Below, piece by piece: positions 18,219 through 27,138 of a stretch of DNA of 64,000 nucleotides; position 1 is the stretch's first letter; the number at the start of each line of letters is the position of its first letter. The notes below the pieces were generated by a model that was not told the DNA's origin, searched no databases, and worked only from the letters and a program-made list of their open reading frames with translations. Location of the stretch: positions 1,302,001 through 1,366,000 of the forward strand of contig NZ_VFIO01000001.1 in assembly GCF_007858365.1 (NCBI RefSeq), given 5' to 3'. The translations under genes were made by a program, and so were the position numbers. This DNA is from Pseudomonas saxonica (GTDB taxonomy: Bacteria > Pseudomonadota > Gammaproteobacteria > Pseudomonadales > Pseudomonadaceae).

Positions 18219-18460
18219 CCCTCACCCCAACCCTCTCCCAAAGGGAGAGGGGGCTAATGTGTGGTGATTTTGAAGCCGCGTGCGGTCTGCTTTAAGTCCC
18301 CTCTCCCTCTGGGAGAGAGAGCTGGTTCTGTGTCATTACGCAAACCTGCTTTTGCTTTAAGTCCCCTCTCCCTCTGGGAGAGGGGACTGGTTCTGTGTCA
18401 TTACGCAATCTGCTTTTGCTTTAAGTCCCCTCTCCCTCTGGGAGAGGGCTAGGGTGAGGG
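18219..18460. repeat. family A REP-like cluster with two spacer units, after trmA
   Basis: Opens with CCCTCACCCCAACCCTCTCCC 11 bp after the trmA stop and closes with GGGCTAGGGTGAGGG just before the TetR gene stop. Four palindromic cores are present. The last two spacers are near-identical (CTGGTTCTGTGTCATTACGC, then TGCTTTTGCTTTAAGTCCC), repeating at about 63-64 bp, an early form of the 65-bp array at 35401. Confidence 0.85.
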
Positions 18461-18467
18461 TTTGCTT

Positions 18468-19139
18468 TTAAGCTTTTAGATAGCGCAACACCGAATCACA
18501 GATCATCTCCCGATGACGCTGTTTGATCTGATCATCCGACAAGTCGATCTGGAATATCTCACCCAGCGTGTAGCGGTTCGACACCCGATAAAAACAGAAC
18601 GAACTGACCAGCAGGTGAACGTCCAGTGCATTTAGCCCTGCCCGAAAAACACCCTGCTCAACGCCTCTGCGTAATACCCCGTCAAGCGCCTGCACAATCG
18701 TGTCGTTGGTCGCCTTGATCCCTTCCGAACGCTTGATGTACTCGCCCTTGTGAATGTTTTCGACACTGACCATCCGCACAAAATCAACATGCTGGTCGTG
18801 ATGGTCGAAGGTGAACTCCACCAGCCGATGAATCGCCTGCACCGGCTCAAGCTCGTCGAGAGGCATCTGGCTCTCAATGCCCCTGATGTCCCCGTATAAC
18901 TTCTCCAGAACCTCAACGTAGAGCTGCTCTTTACTGGTGAAGTAGTAATAGATCATGCGCTTGGAGGTACGCGTGCGCTCGGCGATGGCGTCCACCCGCG
19001 CACCGGACAAGCCTTGCTGGACAAACTCCACCAAGGCTTCCTGAAGGATATTTTCCCGAGTCTTTTGCGGGTTGTTCTTACGGCTTTTACGCGGTTCGGC
19101 AGCCGCAGCTTGCGCGTCGGCTTCTGGTTTCAAAGTCAT
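18468..19139 (-). CDS. TetR/AcrR regulator of the quinate/shikimate island
   Basis: Repressor-type protein of 223 residues. The N-terminal TetR helix-turn-helix (about 27-75; RENILQEALVEFVQQGLSGA, then RTSKRMIYYYFTSKEQLY) follows a basic tail, and the C-terminal ligand domain is about 90-220. It lies 87 bp downstream of quiC on the same strand, as QuiR-type regulators do beside quiC in Pseudomonas. The likely effector is a quinate-pathway intermediate. A strong TetR-like palindrome at 21232 in the quiC/permease promoter region is its best candidate target. Confidence 0.85.
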   Translation of the reverse strand: MTLKPEADAQAAAAEPRKSRKNNPQKTRENILQEALVEFVQQGLSGARVDAIAERTRTSKRMIYYYFTSKEQLYVEVLEKLYGDIRGIESQMPLDELEPVQAIHRLVEFTFDHHDQHVDFVRMVSVENIHKGEYIKRSEGIKATNDTIVQALDGVLRRGVEQGVFRAGLNALDVHLLVSSFCFYRVSNRYTLGEIFQIDLSDDQIKQRHREMICDSVLRYLKA

Positions 19140-19226
19140 TGGAGGCTCACGGCCATCGAAAGATGGCGGCGATTATGGGCCGCCCCGACCTGCGAGGGAA
19201 GACGCCCATCGTATGAGTCCATGCCT

Positions 19227-21137
19227 TTACAGCTTGGCCTGGCGAACAGCGCCGCTGCGTGATTTGGCCATAGCCGCCAAACGCACCGCCACGTTGGCCG
19301 CACCATAACCGGCATAGCCGTTTTTGCGCTGTAGCAGCTCGAAAAAGAATCGCCCTTCAAATGGCTCGGTGTACACATGGAACAACTCGCCACCCTTGGC
19401 GTCACGGTCATACAGCACGTTGTAATAGGCCAACTCGCTCAAAAACTCATCATCAAAATCAAAACGGGCCGCCAAGTCATCATAGTAGTTGAGCGGGATG
19501 TCGAGTAACGGTACGCCCGCCTCTTTGGCGCGGCTGACTTCAGCAAACAGGTCGTCGCATTCAAACGCAATGTGGTGCACGCCCGAGCCGCGATAACTCG
19601 ACAAGGCATGGGAAATGGCTGTGTTTCTGTTTTCGGAAATATTGAGCGGTAAACGGATTGAGCTGCATCGGCTGCGCAGCGCACGGCTTTTAACCAGACC
19701 GTAAGGGTCGGGCAACACCACTTCATCGTCGGCCTCGAAATCGAGCACGCTTTTGTAAAACAGCACCCAACTGTCGAGGCTATCCGCCGGCAACGCCATC
19801 GCCATATGGTCGATACGCTTGAGCCCGGCCTGCGGTGTAATGGCAGCGCTCAAGTTGAAGTCCGACTCGTACAACGGTTTACCGGCAGCGTCTTTGTCTA
19901 CCAGGTAAATCAGGCTGCCATCGGGCGCACGCACGGCCGCCAACTCCAGCTCATTGGGCCCGACCAACCCACGGTAGGGCTGGCCCTTGTACGCCACCGC
20001 CCGCGCCAACGCGCTGGCACTGTCTTGCACCCGAATCGCCGTGGCACACAACGAAGGGCCGTGGGCTTCAAAGAAGTTATGGGCAAATGAATAGGGCTCG
20101 GCATTGAGGATCAGATTGATTTCGCCCTGGCGCAGCAAACTGACATTTTTCGAGCGGTGCTGCCCCACTTTGCTGAACCCCAAGCGCTCCAGCCAGTGGG
20201 TCAGTTTGGCGCCCTGACTTTCATCCACCGCGAATTCGAGGAACTCGACACCGTCGTAGTCGCTGGCCTTGGGCGGCGCAAACAACGGCTCCAGGACGGG
20301 CGCCGGAGCGGCCTGTTCAATGAGCCGCTCGCGGGTTTTCTCTTCGAGATAGAGCAACGAACGGAACCCGTCGGCCGCATTGGCACGGGTCGGCGCGGCG
20401 CGAAAACCGTCGTTGAAGATTTCCAGCGATAACGGCCCGGTGTAGCCAGTTTCAATGATCGGCGCCAAAAAGCCCGGCAAGTCGAACTCGCCCTGCCCCG
20501 GAAAACAGCGGAAATGGCGACTCCACTCCAGCACATCCATCGCCAGAATCGGCGCGTCGGCCATTTGCACAAAGAAGATTTTGTCACCGGGGATCTGTGC
20601 AATCCCAGACGGATCACCCTTGAGCGACAAGGTGTGGAAGCTGTCGAGTAACACGCCCAGATTCGGGTGGTCGATCTGGCGAACCAGGTCCCAGACCTGT
20701 TGCCAGGTGTTGACGTGTCGCCCCCACGCCAGCGCTTCGTAGCCAATGCGCAGGTCGCGCGCGCCAGCACGCTCGGCCAGCAGGCTCAGGTCATCCAGCA
20801 GAATCTGCCGGTCGCCCACTGAGTCGGCGGCCGCGTTACTGCACACCAGCACCAGATCAGTGCCCAACTCCTGCATCAAATCGAACTTGCGCTCGGCGCG
20901 ATCCAGGTTGCGTGCCAGCCGATCACGGCGGCAGCCTTCAAAGTCACGAAAGGGCTGGAACAGGCTGATGGTCAGCCCCAGATCGGCACACATCTGGCGT
21001 ATTTCACGCGGGCTGCCGTCGTAATACAGCAGGTCATTCTCGAAGATTTCGACCCCGTCAAAACCCGCCGCCGCGATGGCGTCCAGCTTTTCCGGCAGGG
21101 TGCCGCTCAAGGAAACAGTGGCAATCGAGCGCTTCAT
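19227..21137 (-). CDS. quiC: 3-dehydroshikimate dehydratase fused to an HPPD-like domain
   Basis: Protein of 636 residues that turns 3-dehydroshikimate into protocatechuate. The N-terminal TIM barrel (1-280) has the four metal ligands at E134, D165, Q191 and E239, the same positions as in QuiC1 of P. putida. The C-terminal half (about 290-620) is a vicinal-oxygen-chelate domain like 4-hydroxyphenylpyruvate dioxygenase and keeps its three metal ligands (His in IDHMAM, His in GVHHIAF, Glu in FFFELLQRKNGYAGYG). Why Pseudomonas fuses these is not settled. GGAG lies before the ATG. The product feeds PcaGH encoded 2.5 kb away. Confidence 0.95.
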   Translation of the reverse strand: MKRSIATVSLSGTLPEKLDAIAAAGFDGVEIFENDLLYYDGSPREIRQMCADLGLTISLFQPFRDFEGCRRDRLARNLDRAERKFDLMQELGTDLVLVCSNAAADSVGDRQILLDDLSLLAERAGARDLRIGYEALAWGRHVNTWQQVWDLVRQIDHPNLGVLLDSFHTLSLKGDPSGIAQIPGDKIFFVQMADAPILAMDVLEWSRHFRCFPGQGEFDLPGFLAPIIETGYTGPLSLEIFNDGFRAAPTRANAADGFRSLLYLEEKTRERLIEQAAPAPVLEPLFAPPKASDYDGVEFLEFAVDESQGAKLTHWLERLGFSKVGQHRSKNVSLLRQGEINLILNAEPYSFAHNFFEAHGPSLCATAIRVQDSASALARAVAYKGQPYRGLVGPNELELAAVRAPDGSLIYLVDKDAAGKPLYESDFNLSAAITPQAGLKRIDHMAMALPADSLDSWVLFYKSVLDFEADDEVVLPDPYGLVKSRALRSRCSSIRLPLNISENRNTAISHALSSYRGSGVHHIAFECDDLFAEVSRAKEAGVPLLDIPLNYYDDLAARFDFDDEFLSELAYYNVLYDRDAKGGELFHVYTEPFEGRFFFELLQRKNGYAGYGAANVAVRLAAMAKSRSGAVRQAKL

Positions 21138-21231
21138 TTATAACTCCCCGGCAATGGCATGGCCGCTAGACGACGGCAATTCTTGATAGCCTGATTATTA
21201 AGGGCACTCTATTATTGAGCAATCACTGTGT

Positions 21232-21245
21232 ACCAACCAGTTAGT
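21232..21245. promoter_or_regulatory. candidate TetR operator between quiC and the MFS gene
   Basis: ACCAACCAGTTAGT is a pseudo-palindrome of form ACYAAC-NN-GTTRGT, a shape common among TetR-family operators. It lies 95 bp before quiC (minus) and 137 bp before the MFS permease (plus), so one site could control both. I found no second copy before the TetR gene. Confidence 0.45.
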
Positions 21246-21381
21246 TTTATGTGCGATTATCGAACACTATGCCCTGTGGTGAATTGACGGTTTTTTATCC
21301 AGTCGCCACCATCAAACCCGTATGACTTGCTACACATGCGCCACACCAAAACAACAATTCCAAGAAACGGGTAAACACCTC

Positions 21382-22713
21382 ATGGTCCCTTCTCAGACTG
21401 CACGTACCACGCCTGCCCAGAGCGTTCCGCACCCGGGCATCGGGGGCAAGATCCGCGGTGCCATGGCGAGCGGCAAGACCCGCTGGGGAATGCTCGCGCT
21501 GGTCTTTTTCGCCACCACGCTGAACTTCATCGATCGCGCCGCACTGGGTGTGATGCAACCGGTTCTGGCCAAAGAGATGAGCTGGACGGCGATGGATTAC
21601 GCCAACATCAACTTCTGGTTTCAGGTCGGCTATGCCATTGGCTTCGTCCTTCAGGGCCGCTTGATTGACCGCATCGGCGTCAAGCGTGTGTTCTTCTGCG
21701 CCGTGCTGCTATGGAGCCTGGCCACCGGCGCGCACGGTCTGGCCACCTCAGCCGTCGGGTTCATGATCTGCCGCTTCATTCTCGGAGTGACCGAAGCCGC
21801 CAACTACCCGGCCTGTGTAAAAACCACGCGTCTGTGGTTCCCGGCTCAGGAACGTGCGGTGGCCAGCGGTATCTTCAACGCCGGGACTAACGTGGGCGCC
21901 ATGTTTACCCCCATGATGCTGCCGCTGGTGCTGCATGTCTGGGGCTGGCAGGCCGCGTTTCTGTGCATGTCTGCGCTGGGCGGTATCTGGCTGATCTTCT
22001 GGGGCCTGAAGTACTTCAACCCCGAAGACCACCCGACCGTTTCCAAGGAGGAACTGGCGTATATCCAGCAAGAAAAAGAGCCGGAGCAAACCACCGTTTC
22101 GTTCTCCACCATCCTGAAGATGCGCGGTACGTGGGCCTTTGCCCTGTCCTATGCCATGACCGCGCCGGTGTTCTGGTTTTACCTGTATTGGTTGCCACCC
22201 TTCCTCAATCAGCAATACAACCTGGGCATCAGTGTCACGCAGATGGGCATACCGCTGATCATCATCTACATCACCGCCGACTTCGGCAGCGTGGGTGGCG
22301 GCATCTTGTCTTCGGTCTTGATCAAACGGGGTATGGCGGCAGTCAAGGCGCGACTGGTGTCGATGGCAATGTGCGCCGTTGCGATTATTGGCGTGGTCTT
22401 GGCCGCAGGCTCCAGCAACCTCTGGATGGCCGTGGGTGCCATCGCGCTGGCGCTGGGCGCGCACCAGGCCTGGACGGCCAACGTGTGGAGCATGGTGATG
22501 GACTACACGCCTAAGCACATGATGGGCACGGTGTTCGGCTTTGGCGGCATGTGCGCCGCCATCGGCGGTATGTTTATGACCCAGTTTGTCGGCTATGTGC
22601 TGACCGTCACAAACAACAACTACACCGTGTTGTTCACCATGATTCCAGCCATGTATTTTATTGCGTTAGTCTGGATGTACTTTATGGCTCCGCGAAAAAT
22701 CCCGCAGGTCTGA
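21382..22713 (+). CDS. MFS permease, probably for quinate/shikimate
   Basis: Major facilitator protein of 443 residues, 12 predicted helices, of the anion:cation symporter group. FATTLNFIDRAALGVMQPVL is near 45-65, GRLIDRIGVKRVF near 94-106, and GVTEAANYPACVKTTRLWFP near 140-160. The substrate is inferred from its place opposite quiC. I use ATG 21382; the 20 residues before it are polar and Cys-rich and have no ribosome site. The predicted first helix begins near residue 37. Confidence 0.85.
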   Translation: MVPSQTARTTPAQSVPHPGIGGKIRGAMASGKTRWGMLALVFFATTLNFIDRAALGVMQPVLAKEMSWTAMDYANINFWFQVGYAIGFVLQGRLIDRIGVKRVFFCAVLLWSLATGAHGLATSAVGFMICRFILGVTEAANYPACVKTTRLWFPAQERAVASGIFNAGTNVGAMFTPMMLPLVLHVWGWQAAFLCMSALGGIWLIFWGLKYFNPEDHPTVSKEELAYIQQEKEPEQTTVSFSTILKMRGTWAFALSYAMTAPVFWFYLYWLPPFLNQQYNLGISVTQMGIPLIIIYITADFGSVGGGILSSVLIKRGMAAVKARLVSMAMCAVAIIGVVLAAGSSNLWMAVGAIALALGAHQAWTANVWSMVMDYTPKHMMGTVFGFGGMCAAIGGMFMTQFVGYVLTVTNNNYTVLFTMIPAMYFIALVWMYFMAPRKIPQV

Positions 22714-22793
22714 TACGCGAGTTCAATCGAACCTCTTGTGAGCGTTGGGCTAAGCCCGACGCTCGGCACGCCATCCTTCAATAGAGGTGCTCG

Positions 22794-23678
22794 ATGACAC
22801 TCCCCACGCCACTTTCAGGTGTTAACCACCCTCTGAAAGGGATTCTGCTGATTGTCACAGCCACTGCGCTGTTCTCCAGCCATGACGCACTGTCCAAATA
22901 CCTCAGTGGGATCTACCCCGTGGTGATGGTGGTGTGGGCGCGTTATCTAGTGCACACCGTATTGATGGCGGGGATTTTTCTGCCCCAGTCCGGGCTGAGC
23001 GTATTGCGCAGCACTCGGCCGCTGCTGCAAGTGCTGCGTGCCATCTGCCTGCTGGGTTCGGGGTTGTTCTTCACCTACGGCTTGCTGTTTATTCCTCTGG
23101 CGGAAAACACCGCCGTGAACTTTATCGCCCCGTTGCTGGTGGCGGCATTGTCCGGCCCGTTGTTAGGCGAAAAGGTCTCGAAAGGCCAGTGGCTGGCGGT
23201 GGTGTGCGGGTTTATCGGCGTGGTGGTGATCATCCATCCCGGCGGCGCGCTGTTCACGCCCGCGGTTTTGCTACCGATGGCTGCGGCGCTTTGCTTCTGC
23301 TGTTACCAGATCCTGACGCGCAAACTCAGTGCCTACGACAGCCCGACCACCAGCAACTTCTTTGCCGGGCTGTTCAATGCAATCGTGATGAGCGCGCTGG
23401 TGCCTTTTTTTTGGCAGACCCCCACGTTTATTAACGGCCTGGCCATGCTGGCGCTGGGCACCCTGGGCATGACCGCGCACTTGTTGCTCACGCAGTCTTT
23501 CAGGGTGGCTGCACCGGCGCTGCTGGCGCCGTTCAGCTATTGCCAGATTGTGTTCTCCGGCCTATTGGGGTGGTTTCTTTTTGGCCACATGCCCGACCTG
23601 TCAGCCCGCATCGGCATCGCCATTATTTGCCTGAGCGGGCTGGCCGCGGCGTGGCAGCAACGCCGCGCACGCGGCTAA
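22794..23678 (+). CDS. EamA/DMT-family transporter
   Basis: Drug/metabolite transporter of 294 residues with two EamA repeats and about ten helices (GILLIVTATALFSSHDALSKYL at the start; PLLGEKVSKGQW near 122). AGAGGTG precedes the ATG. It follows the MFS permease by 80 bp and may be part of the same unit. Its stop lies 4 bp from the convergent pcaG stop. The substrate is unknown; uptake or export of an aromatic pathway compound is possible from context only. Confidence 0.85.
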   Translation: MTLPTPLSGVNHPLKGILLIVTATALFSSHDALSKYLSGIYPVVMVVWARYLVHTVLMAGIFLPQSGLSVLRSTRPLLQVLRAICLLGSGLFFTYGLLFIPLAENTAVNFIAPLLVAALSGPLLGEKVSKGQWLAVVCGFIGVVVIIHPGGALFTPAVLLPMAAALCFCCYQILTRKLSAYDSPTTSNFFAGLFNAIVMSALVPFFWQTPTFINGLAMLALGTLGMTAHLLLTQSFRVAAPALLAPFSYCQIVFSGLLGWFLFGHMPDLSARIGIAIICLSGLAAAWQQRRARG

Positions 23679-23681
23679 GCG

Positions 23682-24287
23682 TTAAAAATCGAAAAACACC
23701 GTTTCGCCCGCACCCTGAATATAAATGTCAAAGCGATAAGCCGGTTTGCCATTCACTTCGCAGCGCTGTGCGATCAAGGTTTCACGCCGTTGCGGCTGCT
23801 CAATCAGGTTGAGCACCGGGCACTTTGCGTTGGCCTCAGGCTCATCACTAAAGTACAGCCGCGTCTGTAAATGGATGTTGATGCCACGGGCAAACAGCGA
23901 AACGTTGATATGCGGCGCCATCGGCACACCGCCAGCCGTGTTTACCACGCCCGGCTTGATGGTGTTCAACGTCCACTCACCGGCATCAAACGTGGTGGCA
24001 GTGCGGCCAAAACTGTTGAACGACTTTTGCGAATCAAACACTTCGTCGTAGCGCCCTTCATGGTTGGCTTGCCACAGTTCCAGAAAAGAGTCGCGCACCA
24101 GATGGCCATTACCGTCATAGACATTGCCCTGCAGCACAATGTGCTCACCCGGTGCGTCGGGCTTGGCCATTTCGTTCCAGACCTCCTCGGGGCGCGGCGG
24201 ATTACCGGCAGCGGACAGCGCCAGACCGATATGGACGTAAGGGCCAGCCGTTTGCGAAGGCGTTTCCGGTAGCAGTTCGATAGGCAT
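23682..24287 (-). CDS. pcaG: protocatechuate 3,4-dioxygenase alpha subunit
   Basis: Non-catalytic subunit of 201 residues of the Fe(III) intradiol dioxygenase. It has the intradiol fold with LPETPSQTAGPYVHIGL at the start and DSFLELWQANHEGRY near 75-90. The iron ligands of the beta chain are not needed here. AGGAG with 7-bp spacing precedes the ATG, 11 bp after the pcaH stop, so the two are co-translated. Confidence 0.96.
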   Translation of the reverse strand: MPIELLPETPSQTAGPYVHIGLALSAAGNPPRPEEVWNEMAKPDAPGEHIVLQGNVYDGNGHLVRDSFLELWQANHEGRYDEVFDSQKSFNSFGRTATTFDAGEWTLNTIKPGVVNTAGGVPMAPHINVSLFARGINIHLQTRLYFSDEPEANAKCPVLNLIEQPQRRETLIAQRCEVNGKPAYRFDIYIQGAGETVFFDF

Positions 24288-24298
24288 GATCTAGCTCC

Positions 24299-25018
24299 TC
24301 AGCGATTTTCGAAGTGAGTCTGACGCTGGCCGCGCAGCACGATATCAAAGCGGTACGCCAGGCAATCCATCGGATTGGCGGCCCCCATGTCCAGACGGGC
24401 GATCAGGCTTTGCACCGCTTCGGGGTTGGCAATCGACTTAACAATCGGGCACATCGCAATCAATGGATCGCCTTCGAAATACAACTGGGTAATCAAGCGT
24501 GTGGCAATCGACGGGCCACTGACCGAGACGTGAATATGCGCCGGACGCCAGTCATTAGGGCCATTGCGCCACGGGTAGGGGCCGGGTTTGACCGTACGAA
24601 AGCTGTAATAGCCCTGGCTGTCGGTCAAGGTACGGCCCACACCGCCAAAATTAGGATCGAGCGGGGCCAGGTAGCGGTCATTCTTGTGGCGATAACGGCC
24701 ACCGGCGTTGGCTTGCCACATCTCCACCAGGGTGTTGGGAATCGGCTTGCCGTACTGATCGCAGACGCGACCCGAGACCAGAATCCGCTCGCCTATCGGC
24801 AACCCGCCATTGTTGAAATTGAGCAGCAGGTCATTGTCGAATTGGCCGAATTTCAGATGGGAAAAATCAGGCCCGCTGGTTTCGCTGACCGATTGCGGGA
24901 TGCTCACCAACGCCTGGCGCGGGGAGCGGGCGATGGAGGTTTTGTAATCCGGGGTCAAGGCTTTGGGGTGCCAATTGCGGTCACGAATGACAAAGCGCCG
25001 GCTGTCTGCATCAGACAT
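24299..25018 (-). CDS. pcaH: protocatechuate 3,4-dioxygenase beta subunit
   Basis: Catalytic subunit of 239 residues; with PcaG it cuts the ring of protocatechuate to give 3-carboxy-cis,cis-muconate. The iron ligands are visible: Tyr in AGGRYRHK near 108, Tyr in QGYYSFRT near 147, and the His pair in PAHIHVSV near 160. AGGAG lies before the ATG. Substrate comes from QuiC and other aromatic routes; the later beta-ketoadipate genes are not in this window. Confidence 0.97.
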   Translation of the reverse strand: MSDADSRRFVIRDRNWHPKALTPDYKTSIARSPRQALVSIPQSVSETSGPDFSHLKFGQFDNDLLLNFNNGGLPIGERILVSGRVCDQYGKPIPNTLVEMWQANAGGRYRHKNDRYLAPLDPNFGGVGRTLTDSQGYYSFRTVKPGPYPWRNGPNDWRPAHIHVSVSGPSIATRLITQLYFEGDPLIAMCPIVKSIANPEAVQSLIARLDMGAANPMDCLAYRFDIVLRGQRQTHFENR

Positions 25019-25107
25019 GTCGATCTCCTGTTGTTTTTATAGGCTGCACGGTAAGCCAGCAGTTTAAACAACAGGCGAACAAGGACTACTGAAAAGGCCC
25101 GGCCCAT

Positions 25108-25127
25108 CCATAACCATTCAGTTATGG
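25108..25127. promoter_or_regulatory. candidate PcaQ operator upstream of pcaHG
   Basis: CCATAAC-CATTCA-GTTATGG is a perfect 7+7 bp inverted repeat. On the minus strand its centre reads ATAACT-N4-GGTTAT, 10 of 12 bases of the ATAACC-N4-GGTTAA PcaQ site I recall from Sinorhizobium. It lies 90 bp before pcaH and overlaps the pcaQ stop codon (25122-25124). Confidence 0.5.
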
Positions 25128-26051
25128 ATAAACCCCTGCGGCATACGCCTGCCCCAGTTCACGGAGCACCTCGATGCACCCTTGCGCAGACAACGACACC
25201 GGCACATGGGCGTTGCGACAAATGCCGATAGAACCGCCCGGCTCACGCTGCCCCACGTCCAGTTCGTAAAACTCGCCACTGGCCAGATCCATGCGCACCG
25301 CATCCAGTGGCGCGATCCAGACGGCGTCGTTACACAGCACATAACGGCGGCTCAAGGTGACGGACAAGGTTTCCAGGCGCTGGCGGGACGGGTTGATGCC
25401 GCATTGCACAAACAAGCTATCGGCGTACGCGCGTATGGTCGTATTGGCGAGCGGCAACACCAACGGGTAATGTTCCAGCAGGCTTCGATCCAGCGGCTCG
25501 CGGGTCAACGGGTGTCCGGCTCGAACCACCAACGTCATGGACTCGCTGTACAGATGTTCGAAATTCATTCCCTGAATTTCCGGGCTGTCGGTCATTCGCC
25601 CCACCACCAGATCCACATCCCCTACGCGCAATTGCGAGAGCAAATAAGCGCTGGGCCCCGTCACCACACTCACCACCAATGAGGAGTACTGGCGATGCAG
25701 ACGGCGCACCAGTTCAGGGATCAACACGCTCTCCACGGTCGACAGCACGCCAAGGCGCACCACCCCGCCCGCATATTCGCCGCCGCGCAGCGCATTGACC
25801 CCTTCGCGTAACGCTTGCACCGATGGCGTCGCGTAACGCAGGAAGGCTACCCCGGCCTCAGTCAGGCTTATTCCGCTTTTACTGCGTACAAACAGACTGA
25901 CCGTCAGTAAGGCTTCCAACTCCTTGAGGGTCTTGGACATGGCCGGCTGACTCACCGCCAACACATCCGCCGCCCGCGCCAGACTGCCTTGGCGTGCCAT
26001 TTCCAGAAAGCACACCAGATGACGGTATTTGATGCGGGTATCTATATTCAC
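25122..26051 (-). CDS. pcaQ: LysR-type activator of pcaHG
   Basis: Regulator of 309 residues with an N-terminal winged helix-turn-helix (about 7-65; HLVCFLEMARQGSLARAADVL, AVSQPAMSKTLKELEALL) and a C-terminal effector domain (about 95-300). Length and sequence fit PcaQ, which activates pcaHG in response to a ring-cleavage product in other proteobacteria. It starts with GTG (GGAG upstream) and lies 103 bp before pcaH on the same strand, so read-through is possible. The usual arrangement in other species is divergent. Confidence 0.88.
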   Translation of the reverse strand: MNIDTRIKYRHLVCFLEMARQGSLARAADVLAVSQPAMSKTLKELEALLTVSLFVRSKSGISLTEAGVAFLRYATPSVQALREGVNALRGGEYAGGVVRLGVLSTVESVLIPELVRRLHRQYSSLVVSVVTGPSAYLLSQLRVGDVDLVVGRMTDSPEIQGMNFEHLYSESMTLVVRAGHPLTREPLDRSLLEHYPLVLPLANTTIRAYADSLFVQCGINPSRQRLETLSVTLSRRYVLCNDAVWIAPLDAVRMDLASGEFYELDVGQREPGGSIGICRNAHVPVSLSAQGCIEVLRELGQAYAAGVYP

Positions 26052-26241
26052 AGGGATAACAACTCCAGGCGCGATCTGCGGTTCAGGCGCTATTCAACCA
26101 CTTGAGCCGGAGGTCTGGAACTGTCATAACCCCTTTGAGTCTTTTTAAAGGACTCCACCCAAGAAACGTCTGACAGCCGGGCTGGCGCAGTCAGGTCTCA
26201 GCAACAACACTTATAGACACGATTTATCAGAGGATTCCTCC

Positions 26242-27138
26242 ATGCTTTGGAAAAAAGGCCGTCGTAGCGACAACGTTGAAGATGTGCGCGATCAAAGCAC
26301 TGGCGGCGGCGGTGGAGGCATGCGTTTCGGGGGAGGCAAAGGCCTGAGCTTGATGGCGGTGGTGGTGATTGTCGGCTTCGGCCTGCTGACCGGCCAGGAC
26401 CCCATGCAGATTCTCGGGCAATTAAGCGGCCAACTGACCGAGCAATCCGCCCCCCAAGTGACTCAGCAAGCCGGGCATGCGCCGCCAGCCAATGACGAAC
26501 AAGCCGATTTTGTACGCGCCGTACTGGGCGATACCGAGGACACATGGGCACAGGTTTTTCAGCAGTCGGGTCGCAACTATAAAAACCCGACACTGGTGTT
26601 GTTTCGTGGGCAGGTAGGTTCGGCCTGCGGCTATGCCACAGCAGCCAGCGGCCCGTTCTATTGCCCGGCTGACCAGAAGGTCTACCTGGACATGAGCTTC
26701 TTCCAGGAAATGGCGCAACGCTTCAAAGCCTCGGGCGACTTCGCGCAAGCCTATGTGATTGCCCATGAAGTGGGCCATCACGTGCAAACCTTGCTGGGCA
26801 TCTCCTCAAAAATGCAGATGGCTCGCCAGCAAGGCCAGCGCATGGAAGGTGACGGCGGGTTGTTGGTGCGTCAGGAGTTGCAAGCCGACTGCCTTGCCGG
26901 GGTGTGGGCCAATCTGGCGCAAAAGCGTCATAACTGGCTGGAGGCTGGCGACATTGAGTCGGCGCTGAACGCCGCCAATGCCATTGGTGATGACCGCCTG
27001 CAACAACAAAGCCGCGGCCGCGTAGTGCCGGACTCGTTCACCCACGGCACCTCGGCGCAGCGGGTCAAGTGGTTCAAGACCGGGTTTGCTCAAGGCAATA
27101 TCAATCAATGCGACACCTTCTCGGCAAGGGCCCTGTAA
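26242..27138 (+). CDS. ypfJ: YpfJ-family neutral zinc metallopeptidase
   Basis: Membrane-anchored protein of 298 residues. A Gly-rich cytoplasmic N-terminus (about 15-33) leads to one transmembrane helix (about 36-52), then the peptidase domain with HEVGHHVQ, the HExxH zinc motif, near 176-183. A downstream Glu in QELQADCLAGVW is the likely third ligand. Family role is not defined. AGAGGATT precedes the ATG. Its TAA is followed at once by the next ATG, so the two genes are coupled. Confidence 0.9.
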   Translation: MLWKKGRRSDNVEDVRDQSTGGGGGGMRFGGGKGLSLMAVVVIVGFGLLTGQDPMQILGQLSGQLTEQSAPQVTQQAGHAPPANDEQADFVRAVLGDTEDTWAQVFQQSGRNYKNPTLVLFRGQVGSACGYATAASGPFYCPADQKVYLDMSFFQEMAQRFKASGDFAQAYVIAHEVGHHVQTLLGISSKMQMARQQGQRMEGDGGLLVRQELQADCLAGVWANLAQKRHNWLEAGDIESALNAANAIGDDRLQQQSRGRVVPDSFTHGTSAQRVKWFKTGFAQGNINQCDTFSARAL

